Source: Actinomycetales bacterium | GTDB taxonomy: Bacteria > Actinomycetota > Actinomycetes > Actinomycetales > Microbacteriaceae | Length of the DNA: 43,403 bases | Direction: 5' to 3' | Assembly: GCA_015654475.1 (NCBI GenBank) | Contig: JAATGV010000040.1 | Location: 1 to 43,403 of the forward strand | Shown here: in pieces, positions 1 through 7,126 of the stretch | How positions within the stretch are numbered: the first letter of the stretch is position 1 | How the letters are laid out: the number at the start of each line of letters is the position of its first letter | Notes under the pieces: model-generated | What the model was told of the DNA's origin: nothing | Database searches by the model: none | The model's input: only the letters and a program-made list of their open reading frames with translations | Translations under genes and position numbers: made by a program

Positions 1-45
1 ACGGCGCATGCACCCTTCGCCTGTAATCGGATAAAGGAGTCCAGA

Positions 46-966
46 ATGAAAATTGCAGTTATCGGCTCGTACGCCAAGGCGCTCGTGATGACAACCGACC
101 GCATCCCCCTTGCAGGCGAAACCCTCGTCGGCCGTGAATACCGCGGAACCTACGGCGGCAAAGGATCGGACATGGCGGTGCAAGCAGCCCGACTCTCGTG
201 CGATGTCGGATATCTGGGAGTCGTCGGCAACGATGACTTCGGGAACGAGTTTCTCTCGCTTCTCCACGCGAACGGTGTCGCAACAGACGGCGTTCGGCAA
301 GACGAGACGCTGCCAACCGGAGTCGGGTTCATCATCAAGGACACCGCCGCCCGCAACGTCATCGTCGTAGACCCAGGAGCGAACGACATGTTCTCCCCCG
401 CCGACATCGACGCGCATCTCGAACAATTCGTCGATGCGAGCGTCGCCCTCGCGCAGCTTGAGATTCCGCTGACGACAGCCCTCTATGGGCTGGCAAAGGC
501 AAAAGCGGCAGGCCTCACCACGGTGCTCAACCCCGCCCCCGCGATCGATCTGAGAGATGTCGACCTCAGCGGGATCGATGTCGTGACTCCCAACGAGTCC
601 GAGGCACGCCTGTGCGTCGGACTTGCCCCGGACGACCCGACGCCCAACTCCGTCATTGCGCAGCAGCTCATCGCACGCGGCGCCGGTGCGGTGGTGATGA
701 CGCTCGGCGACGATGGAGCCGAAGTCATCACCACCGATGGATCCGAAAAGATCGCCCCGTTTCGCATCGACGTTGTCGATTCGAACGGTGCGGGCGACAG
801 CTTCAATGCCAGCCTCTGTGTGGCGCTTGCCGAGGGAAAGTCCCTCACGGATGCCGCGCGCTTTGCGAGCGCCGTCGCAGCGTTGTGCTGCACCAAATGG
901 GAAACAGTTCCCTCGTACCACAATCGCGACGAGGTCGAGGCGTTCCTCGCAGGCGCCGTCGCCTGA
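46..966 (+). CDS. rbsK: Ribokinase (PfkB family)
   Basis: ATP-dependent kinase of the PfkB/ribokinase family, 306 aa, expected to phosphorylate D-ribose to ribose 5-phosphate in the cytosol. Visible signatures are the N-terminal glycine-rich sugar site GGKGSDMAVQAARL (about residues 37-50, usually GGKGANQAVAAARL) and the C-terminal anion-hole/catalytic signature DSNGAGDSFN (245-254) with Asp251 as catalytic base; the family consensus is DTTGAGDxFN. Start ATG is preceded by AAAGGAG at 33-39. The rbsD gene follows 55 nt downstream on the same strand and supports ribose as substrate. The two signature deviations leave room for another sugar. The operon probably begins left of the window. Confidence 0.88.
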   Translation: MKIAVIGSYAKALVMTTDRIPLAGETLVGREYRGTYGGKGSDMAVQAARLSCDVGYLGVVGNDDFGNEFLSLLHANGVATDGVRQDETLPTGVGFIIKDTAARNVIVVDPGANDMFSPADIDAHLEQFVDASVALAQLEIPLTTALYGLAKAKAAGLTTVLNPAPAIDLRDVDLSGIDVVTPNESEARLCVGLAPDDPTPNSVIAQQLIARGAGAVVMTLGDDGAEVITTDGSEKIAPFRIDVVDSNGAGDSFNASLCVALAEGKSLTDAARFASAVAALCCTKWETVPSYHNRDEVEAFLAGAVA

Positions 967-1021
967 ATCCACCCCTGACTCATTCTCATTCACCGCATCA
1001 CACTATTCAAAGGAGAACCTG

Positions 1022-1525
1022 ATGCAACCGAACCGCATTCTTCACGCCGAGCTGGCGCGCTCCCTCGCAACACTCGGCCATACCGACGTTGTGCTCGTCA
1101 CCGACGCGGGGTTCCCCATCCCCCGCGACGCCAACATCATCGACCTCGGCCTCACAGCAGGAACCGTCGATGTCATCACGATCCTGAGCACCCTGCGTCA
1201 GTTCATCTTCACCGAGGAAGTGCACTTCGCTCCTGAAGTCAAGACGCTCTTCCCACCCCTGTATCAGCAGGTGCAAGAGGTTTTCACCGGCTCCGGGGCC
1301 GAGTTCGTCGCAGCGCCTCACGAAGAGCTCATCGCCATCTGGGCTCCCAAGGCCAAAGTGGTGATCCGCTCCGGCTCGCTTACTGCCTGGGCCAATTTCG
1401 CACTCGTCGCCTCTACCGACCCATTCGCCTGGTTCCGCGACGATGAGGGCATCACCGAGATCATTCCGGCATACATCTCCCGTCGCCAACGCATTACGGA
1501 CAATGTCGTGCCCGACCTGCCATAA
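1022..1525 (+). CDS. rbsD: D-ribose pyranase (RbsD/FucU family)
   Basis: Mutarotase interconverting pyranose and furanose forms of ribose, 167 aa. The N-terminal motif GHTDVVLVTDAGFPIP places His20 exactly where the catalytic histidine of RbsD lies and is of RbsD rather than FucU type (FucU has DAHFPAHS). An IDLGLTAG motif follows. Start ATG sits behind AAAGGAGAACCTG. The protein is about 30 residues longer than typical RbsD (about 130-140 aa), with extra sequence in the middle. It is cotranscribed with rbsK and ends 28 nt before a strong terminator hairpin. In a region otherwise devoted to a fucose-like pathway, a wider mutarotase role is possible but not shown. Confidence 0.85.
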   Translation: MQPNRILHAELARSLATLGHTDVVLVTDAGFPIPRDANIIDLGLTAGTVDVITILSTLRQFIFTEEVHFAPEVKTLFPPLYQQVQEVFTGSGAEFVAAPHEELIAIWAPKAKVVIRSGSLTAWANFALVASTDPFAWFRDDEGITEIIPAYISRRQRITDNVVPDLP

Positions 1526-1553
1526 CCACGCATGCCATCGCACTGAGCCAAGC

Positions 1554-1596
1554 GCCGTGGGGCATTGAGGGAAGACCTCAACGCCCCACGGCTTTT
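1554..1596 (+). terminator. Intrinsic terminator after rbsKD
   Basis: Seventeen-base stem (1554-1570 with 1576-1592, 16 of 17 pairs), loop GAAGA, followed by TTTT. It lies directly after rbsD and on the correct strand. Confidence 0.88.
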
Positions 1597-1777
1597 CCAT
1601 GCAGGTTCTTTCTCCGCCCCCGCAACTGTAACGACCGCCCGATCCGCTCCCCACAAACATCGTCACAGGTTTGGCTCTGCCTGACGGGCGCAAACTTCTG
1701 CATTTCGCGCCGGTTCTCCGCCCAGTGCCGCTTCCACACCGGATGCCAAACAGGCCAGACGATCCAGCCAGACCGAA

Positions 1778-1821
1778 GTAAAAAGAGTTCCCCTCCCGAT
1801 GTTCACGGGAGGGGAACTCTT
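1778..1821 (-). terminator. Intrinsic terminator of the fucose-type operon
   Basis: Perfect 16-bp stem (1783-1798 with 1806-1821) and a 7-nt loop. Read on the minus strand it runs into a T tract (complement of the A run at 1780-1784). It lies 21 nt past the stop of the last gene of the minus-strand operon. Confidence 0.9.
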
Positions 1822-1842
1822 GCGTCAGCGCACCTACAGTCG

Positions 1843-3150
1843 CTACTTCACCGACTTGATCGGGAACACCAAGAACGATGAAAGGAACACGACGATCATG
1901 CCGAAGACGAAGATCGATGCGTAGTTGCCCGCAAATATAGCGAGCAACGTCGCGGCAATGACGGGGCTCAACGTCTGCGGCACCTGCGTCGCGATAGTCA
2001 ACACGCCCATGTCCTTGCCTGCGTCGGCACCGCCCTTGGGGAGCACCTGCGTCATCAGCGCCATATCGATAGACATGTACGCGCCGTAGCCCAAGCCCAT
2101 CAGCGCCGCATACGCGTAGATCCCGCCCATGTTCGGGAAGATTAGCGGCATGGCGAGCGCCGCGGCGATGATGACGGTAGCCGCGAACACGAACGGCTTG
2201 CGGCGCTGCAGCTTGTCTGACAGCCAACCCGAGAACAGCCCGGAAACGATCAGACCGACCATCTGCACCATCGAAACCACGCCAATGATGCTTGCCGCGT
2301 CGTCCATCGGCATACCGACGTAGTCGGTGAGGATGTACAACAGATACGTCGCCGTACCCTGATACCCGAGGTACATGAAGAATCGGCCACCGAACGCCCA
2401 CGCAAAATCGGGGTGCTTGCGAGGGCTCACCCAGAATCCTTTGAAGAACTCACCGATCTTGAATGGCACCTTTGGCAGGTCGGCGGTGCTCTTCTCCCGG
2501 TTGAGAAGCACGAACGCCCAGCAGACGACCACGATAGCCACGGCGAAGATAGTAAAGCCGGCCTGCACGTTCCAGATCGTCAGGATGGTGCCTGCGGCAA
2601 GCACACCGATTGTGCCACCAGCTGTTTGAGAGGCGCCGATGATGCCCGATGCGACGCCTCGGCGCTCCGGCTCGACCCGGTCGGCAATCACCGTTGCCAG
2701 TGGGCCATTCGCGAAGTTCAAGATGACAGCGACGCCAATCCAGCAAATGGTGATTCCCAGGATGGTGGTCTGCAGCGACACGCCAAAGAGGAACAACCCT
2801 CCGATAAGAGATCCGCCCATGATCCAGAGCGAGCGCCTGCCCCACTTGGACCGGGTGCGGTCTGACAGTGCTCCGGCAAGAGGCTGCGCGAAAATGGAGA
2901 AGAACGTGGCTGTGGTCAACACGAGTGCGACGTTGCCAGCCTTGTTCGCTTCGTCGATCGTTGCAATCTGGTACGGCAGGAATACGGAGATCACTGCGTT
3001 CCACAGCGCAAGGAACACCAGCCAGTTTCCGGCGAGTGAAATAAGCAGTTTGATGTACTTCGGCCTCTCTTTGACAAAATGCAACGAGGGATCGATTTTG
3101 TTCGAGGCGTTGCCATTGGCCGGCGACGCCATTGTCTTTTCCGTGGTCAT
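1843..3150 (-). CDS. MFS sugar/glycoside transporter
   Basis: Polytopic membrane protein of 435 aa with about 12 hydrophobic segments. The loop GALSDRTRSKWGRR (about residues 93-106) is the MFS loop 2-3 signature in the form seen in glycoside/pentoside/hexuronide-like importers. An equivalent GWLSDKLQRRK loop lies in the second half. It is the last gene of the minus-strand sugar-acid operon and ends at a terminator, so import of the operon's substrate is the likely role. Because the operon's beta-helix glycosidase has no evident signal peptide, the cargo may be a small glycoside rather than a free sugar (inference). Weak RBS AAGGAAAA precedes the ATG. Confidence 0.82.
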   Translation of the reverse strand: MTTEKTMASPANGNASNKIDPSLHFVKERPKYIKLLISLAGNWLVFLALWNAVISVFLPYQIATIDEANKAGNVALVLTTATFFSIFAQPLAGALSDRTRSKWGRRSLWIMGGSLIGGLFLFGVSLQTTILGITICWIGVAVILNFANGPLATVIADRVEPERRGVASGIIGASQTAGGTIGVLAAGTILTIWNVQAGFTIFAVAIVVVCWAFVLLNREKSTADLPKVPFKIGEFFKGFWVSPRKHPDFAWAFGGRFFMYLGYQGTATYLLYILTDYVGMPMDDAASIIGVVSMVQMVGLIVSGLFSGWLSDKLQRRKPFVFAATVIIAAALAMPLIFPNMGGIYAYAALMGLGYGAYMSIDMALMTQVLPKGGADAGKDMGVLTIATQVPQTLSPVIAATLLAIFAGNYASIFVFGMIVVFLSSFLVFPIKSVK

Positions 3151-3243
3151 TAACGTTTTCCTTAGTGATTTGGGGCGGTTGCGGCATCCGTCGTTGGGTG
3201 CCGCAACCAGCTGTGATGAAAACTCACGTGTGCATTACAGAGG

Positions 3244-4023
3244 TCAGTCGATCTTTGCCTCCTTGCGCACGTCGTTGGCCAGATTGCGGTATGCCGTGTT
3301 GACAACGGTTGAGTCGAGCCCGCTTGTGAGCATGCGTGCGCCGTGCGCGTGCCAATAGGCGGCCATCTCCGGCCCGTCACAGTGCATCGCCGCCACGATT
3401 CCGGCCGCGTTGGCAGCGTCTATGACTTTCTGGATGGTGTCGCGAATGACATAGGATTCGCGATAGGTCTGCCCACCGAGCCCGATGCCGAGAGCAAGGT
3501 CGTACGGTCCGATGTACACGGCATCGAGTCCGGGAGTACGAACGATTTGCTCCACGTTCTCGACCGCCGTGGCCGTTTCGATCTGCACAACGCAGATTGC
3601 GTTGTCATTGGCGACATCCGTATCCGGCAGGTCGTCGAGGTCTGCCCAGATCGGTCCGAAGCTTCGATTTCCCAAAGGCCTGCCTTCGACCTTTGCCGGG
3701 TAGCGGCACGCGGTGACGGCAGCGACAGCGTATTTGGCGGTATTGATCATCGGCACCACAACTCCTGCCGCGCATAGATCGAGGGCACGAGTGATGTACT
3801 CTTCGCGGTTCGCCGGAACCCGCACAAGCACCGTGGTGCCGGTGGTGCTCAGGACACGAAGGGAATGGTTGACAGTGCCCCAGTTGTTGAGACCATGCTG
3901 CATGTCTACGGTCACGTAGTCGAATCCGGCTCGTGCCGCGATCTCTAAGACAGCGGGGTCGCTGATGACGCACCAGAGGCCAATGCCTGTGCCGCCATCC
4001 CGCCACGTCTCTTTGAGTCCCAT
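3244..4023 (-). CDS. HpcH/HpaI-type 2-keto-3-deoxy sugar-acid aldolase
   Basis: Class II pyruvate aldolase, 259 aa, HpcH/HpaI family. Residues matching the HpaI active site are visible: His43 (in DMQHG), Arg68, Glu149 (VVQIET) and Asp175 (YIGPYDLA), the last two being metal ligands. The reaction is retro-aldol cleavage of a 2-keto-3-deoxy acid to pyruvate and an aldehyde. With a FucO homologue in the locus, the expected products are pyruvate and L-lactaldehyde from 2-keto-3-deoxy-L-fuconate or -rhamnonate. RBS AAAGGAA lies about 10 nt before the ATG. It sits between the lactonase and the transporter in the operon. Exact stereochemistry cannot be read from sequence. Confidence 0.85.
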   Translation of the reverse strand: MGLKETWRDGGTGIGLWCVISDPAVLEIAARAGFDYVTVDMQHGLNNWGTVNHSLRVLSTTGTTVLVRVPANREEYITRALDLCAAGVVVPMINTAKYAVAAVTACRYPAKVEGRPLGNRSFGPIWADLDDLPDTDVANDNAICVVQIETATAVENVEQIVRTPGLDAVYIGPYDLALGIGLGGQTYRESYVIRDTIQKVIDAANAAGIVAAMHCDGPEMAAYWHAHGARMLTSGLDSTVVNTAYRNLANDVRKEAKID

Positions 4024-4113
4024 TATTCTGCGGTTCCTTTCGCTTGTTTGATGTGCTGGGCACAGGATGTGCCGGGCACGAACGCATCGCTGAGTTCGGA
4101 TGCGACTTCGTCG

Positions 4114-4986
4114 TTACTCGTGAATGTGGTACGTGCTTTTCGCGGTGTCGGAGAATACCTGCTCTCGCTCTTCGATGCTCCAGCCAGCCAGGATCGCATC
4201 GACAAGGCGCAACCACGCGAGATAGTCAGATTGCAGGCGCAGAACGGGCCAATCGCTGCCGAACATCGTCCGTTCTGCACCGAAGACGTCGAGGATCTCG
4301 CGCGCATACGGTTCAACCACGGACATCCCGCGCTCGCGGATCTTGCCCTGGGTGACAAGACCCGAAAGCTTGCAGACGGTCCTTCCCATGGATGCGACCT
4401 GCCGAAGCGCTGCGCTCCATGCCGCGAAGCTGCCGCTGTCGACGTCCGGCTTCGCACCATGATCGATCACCAGCGTCGCTTCGGGGGCTCGAGAGAAGAG
4501 CTCGTCGGCCGCATCCCGCAAGAATTCGAGTTGGGACGCCTGTATGCAGACCTCGACAACGAGGCCCGCCCGTGCCACTTCGACTATCCCGTCGCGATAC
4601 GCGGCCCGAGCCATGAACTCGTCCGATTCGTTCTGCGCATTGCGTCGTACCCCGCGGACGAGAGGCGAGGCGGTCAGCGCTTCGAGTTCGTCGCTGACAG
4701 CCTTCCCTCTCTCGACGCTCGCGTACGCGACCATCGCGAGGACGGGAACGGTTCCACGCATTTGCGACTCAATCAGCCGCACCTCATCCATCGACTGTTC
4801 GGGAATCGCATCCGCCTGAACCGCGACGATTCCGGCGAGTTCAGGGCCCGAGCCATGACTGAACACCTCCTGCTCGAGACGCTGCAATGTATAGGTCTCG
4901 CGCAAAGGCGCGAACTCCTCGAGCCAGGGATAGCGCAGGCGCTTCAGGTCCCAGAGGTGTACGTGTGAGTCGATGATGACGGTCAT
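4114..4986 (-). CDS. Amidohydrolase-family sugar lactonase (L-fuconolactonase-like)
   Basis: TIM-barrel amidohydrolase of the COG3618 type, 290 aa. Metal-site motifs are IDSHVHLWD (Asp6, His8, His10), VIDHGAKP (His176) and FGSDWPV (Asp245). Family members hydrolyse sugar-acid lactones such as L-fuconolactone, L-rhamnonolactone and 4-sulfolactone-type substrates. It lies 7 nt behind the aldo/keto reductase whose lactone product it would open, and 90 nt ahead of the aldolase. A long open frame on the opposite strand over the same bases is a GC-driven shadow. Substrate assignment to fuconolactone rests on context. Confidence 0.83.
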   Translation of the reverse strand: MTVIIDSHVHLWDLKRLRYPWLEEFAPLRETYTLQRLEQEVFSHGSGPELAGIVAVQADAIPEQSMDEVRLIESQMRGTVPVLAMVAYASVERGKAVSDELEALTASPLVRGVRRNAQNESDEFMARAAYRDGIVEVARAGLVVEVCIQASQLEFLRDAADELFSRAPEATLVIDHGAKPDVDSGSFAAWSAALRQVASMGRTVCKLSGLVTQGKIRERGMSVVEPYAREILDVFGAERTMFGSDWPVLRLQSDYLAWLRLVDAILAGWSIEEREQVFSDTAKSTYHIHE

Positions 4987-4993
4987 GAGGTCT

Positions 4994-5938
4994 CTACGCC
5001 AGCGCGGGCTTCTTGTTGAGCGGTGCCGCCCAGCCGATATCTAGGTCGTCACCGAACACAGTGAAGATCTCGGCGAGGAGGTCGGGGTCTGGCTTCTGGC
5101 CAAGCACGGCAACATCCTGGACGACGTCCTCCGGACTGGTGCACCCGACAACGGTCGTCGAGATTCCTGTGTCGTCAGGCAGATCGAGGGCGAACTGCAT
5201 GGCGATCTTCTCGATACGGGTTCCGGCCTCGCGGCATAGGCGCGCGACCTCACGAGTGCGCGCAAGCATGCTCGCGTTGCCGGGATGCCAGGAGGGCGCT
5301 CCCTTTTCAGTGAGCGCCGACATGTGCAGCGGGGAGGCCGACAACACACCGATGCCCTCGGCCTTCAGCCGGTCTGCGCATGCAGCGAGCCGACGATCCT
5401 GCAAGTTGTAGTTGCAATACGTCATGATCGAGTCGAGGCGCTCCCCAACCGCAACACGTTCGAGGGTGGGCAATACGTATCCAGTCACACCGATATGCCG
5501 CACGAGGCCCTGCTCCTTGAACTCCCGCAACACGGGGAGTGCCTCGCGGATCACCTGTTCGACGTCGCCCTCTTCGATGTCGTGGCATTGGATCACGTCG
5601 ATGTAGTCGACTTGTAGGCGCTCAAGGCTTTCTGGGATGCTGCGTCGAATGTTCTCGGCGCTGAAATCCCAGTCGTCGCCAAGCCGCCCGCACTTCGTTG
5701 TGAGAATGTACGACGAGCGCTCAATTCCCTTGAGCGCTCTGCCAAGCACCTCTTCCGAGCGATGCAGCCCGTAATGTGGTGAGGTGTCGACGAGGTTCAT
5801 TCCAAGCTCGAACGCCTTGCGGATAGTCGCATCGGCGTCGTCCTGCGTGATCGAGCCGTAGACATCCCCGAAACCGGCAGCGCCAAGCCCAATGATGGGC
5901 ACGTCGATGCCTGAGTTGCCTAATGGACGGGTTTTCAT
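4994..5938 (-). CDS. Aldo/keto reductase, sugar 1-dehydrogenase type
   Basis: NAD(P)-dependent AKR-superfamily enzyme, 314 aa. The catalytic tetrad is complete: Asp51 and Tyr56 (VDTSPHYG), Lys82 (TTKCG) and His119 (VIQCHD). It resembles D-threo-aldose/L-fucose/L-galactose dehydrogenases, which oxidise C1 of the aldose to the lactone; this fits a pathway whose next enzyme is a lactonase. RBS AAAGGAG lies 7 nt before the ATG. It follows the enolase-superfamily gene by 34 nt in the same operon. Reduction of an aldehyde in the reverse direction is an alternative, but the context favours oxidation. Confidence 0.84.
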   Translation of the reverse strand: MKTRPLGNSGIDVPIIGLGAAGFGDVYGSITQDDADATIRKAFELGMNLVDTSPHYGLHRSEEVLGRALKGIERSSYILTTKCGRLGDDWDFSAENIRRSIPESLERLQVDYIDVIQCHDIEEGDVEQVIREALPVLREFKEQGLVRHIGVTGYVLPTLERVAVGERLDSIMTYCNYNLQDRRLAACADRLKAEGIGVLSASPLHMSALTEKGAPSWHPGNASMLARTREVARLCREAGTRIEKIAMQFALDLPDDTGISTTVVGCTSPEDVVQDVAVLGQKPDPDLLAEIFTVFGDDLDIGWAAPLNKKPALA

Positions 5939-5972
5939 CTAATCGCTCCTTTGCGTTAAACCTTCGGTGTAT

Positions 5973-7121
5973 TCAGTTGTCTTTCCGGCTGGACATGAGA
6001 CCAAGCCCCGCGCGCCTGTCGCGCACGTGGGGGCCCGCGGCGACCGCCCACTTTCCTTTCTCGTGCTCGTCCGCGATTGCTTTCTCGTCAACGGAGAAAC
6101 CGATGCCGGGCTGATCCCCCAGAACGATTCCACCGTCGGAAATCTGTTGATCCACGCCTATTCCCACCGGCGCGCTCAGCGACTGGATCTCTGTGGTGAG
6201 GTGATTGGGCAGCGCCGCGGATGCGGCCGCAACCGGGTTCGCATTGTAGCCGACGGGGCTGATCGGCAAATCGAACCCGAACGCAAGCAACGCCGACCGC
6301 AGGTAGTGAGAGATGCCCCAGCAACTGCCCACCTGAACGATGTCAACGGCGCGCTGATCGATGAGTTGCCGCACCTGCTCGACCCCCGTGAGGTTTTCCC
6401 CGCTCGCAACTGCTGCTCGAATGCCGCGACGCACTGATCCAAGCCCGTCGGTGTCCCAGCGTCGAACCGGCTCCTCGATCCAGACCAGATCGAACTCGCG
6501 TTCGATTTCAGAAACGTGCCGTATCGCTTGGGTGCGGTTCCAGGACTCGTTGACATCGAGCATCAGGGCGGGCCTGCGGGTGTTGGCCGAGAGCGCCTCC
6601 CGCGCGATGCGCAGACGCTCGATATCCCGGTCGAGATCGACTCCGCCTTTGAGTTTGACGCCCGTGAACCCGGCGTCGACCCATGGCGCCAGCTCGGTTG
6701 CGAGTTCTTCCGTGGGAATGGCGATGTCGAGCAGCGACGCATAGCCGGGCACAAACCTGTCGGTTGCGCCGAGCGTGCGCCACAGCGGTTCATCTGCAGC
6801 CTTGGCCTTGAGATCCCAAAGCGCCATGTCGAGCACGCCGATGGCCCCGTACACCGAACCGGCATGCCCGGTCTTGAAAACCGCGGCGAGCATCCGGTCG
6901 TAGAGGGAGAAGGCTCCGCGCGGGTCCTGCCCGTCGACGGCCGGGAAAACGCGCTCGATGCCGGGGTGGGGGCCAAGCCCGATGCCTTCGATCCCGCTAT
7001 CCGTTTCTACTATCAGAATGGGGATGTCCGTGATTCCGCTTTCGATCACGCCATTCGCGTCTCCAATCGGGTGTCCCCAGCGGTGAACGGTGGTGATCGT
7101 GCGATAGCCGGTGATCTTCAT
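5973..7121 (-). CDS. Enolase-superfamily sugar-acid dehydratase (mandelate racemase/MLE type)
   Basis: Enolase-superfamily protein, 382 aa. N-terminal capping domain about 1-125, then the barrel. Metal ligands are Asp189 (LDVNESW), Glu216 (WIEEPV) and Glu242 (SGENL). A K-x-K pair, Lys156/Lys158 (VKLKGG), is present. The usual Asp-His dyad is not: the Asp position reads VQVGSC (about 264-267) and the His position reads SPVGYN (about 288-293). Expected role: dehydration of the aldonic acid made by the preceding enzymes (L-fuconate-like), but the altered site makes substrate and chemistry uncertain. The ATG at 7121 is chosen over upstream in-frame codons because GAAGGAT lies 7 nt before it. Confidence 0.8.
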   Translation of the reverse strand: MKITGYRTITTVHRWGHPIGDANGVIESGITDIPILIVETDSGIEGIGLGPHPGIERVFPAVDGQDPRGAFSLYDRMLAAVFKTGHAGSVYGAIGVLDMALWDLKAKAADEPLWRTLGATDRFVPGYASLLDIAIPTEELATELAPWVDAGFTGVKLKGGVDLDRDIERLRIAREALSANTRRPALMLDVNESWNRTQAIRHVSEIEREFDLVWIEEPVRRWDTDGLGSVRRGIRAAVASGENLTGVEQVRQLIDQRAVDIVQVGSCWGISHYLRSALLAFGFDLPISPVGYNANPVAAASAALPNHLTTEIQSLSAPVGIGVDQQISDGGIVLGDQPGIGFSVDEKAIADEHEKGKWAVAAGPHVRDRRAGLGLMSSRKDN

Positions 7122-7126
7122 GTCGT

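Larger units (their letters stand above)
1526..1842. other. Convergent intergenic region
   Basis: Gene-free stretch between rbsD (plus) and the MFS gene (minus). It holds the two terminators listed separately. The 190 nt between them (about 1597-1782) show no convincing coding sequence. Confidence 0.7.

Noticed and set aside
1007-2401. 464-codon minus-strand open frame across rbsD and the transporter end
   Set aside because: Spans two terminators and overlaps two well-supported genes in other frames; composition is Arg/Gly-rich shadow sequence.
4048-4968. 306-codon plus-strand open frame opposite the lactonase
   Set aside because: Complete antisense to a gene with clear metal-site motifs; no RBS or family pattern. 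GC-driven shadow.
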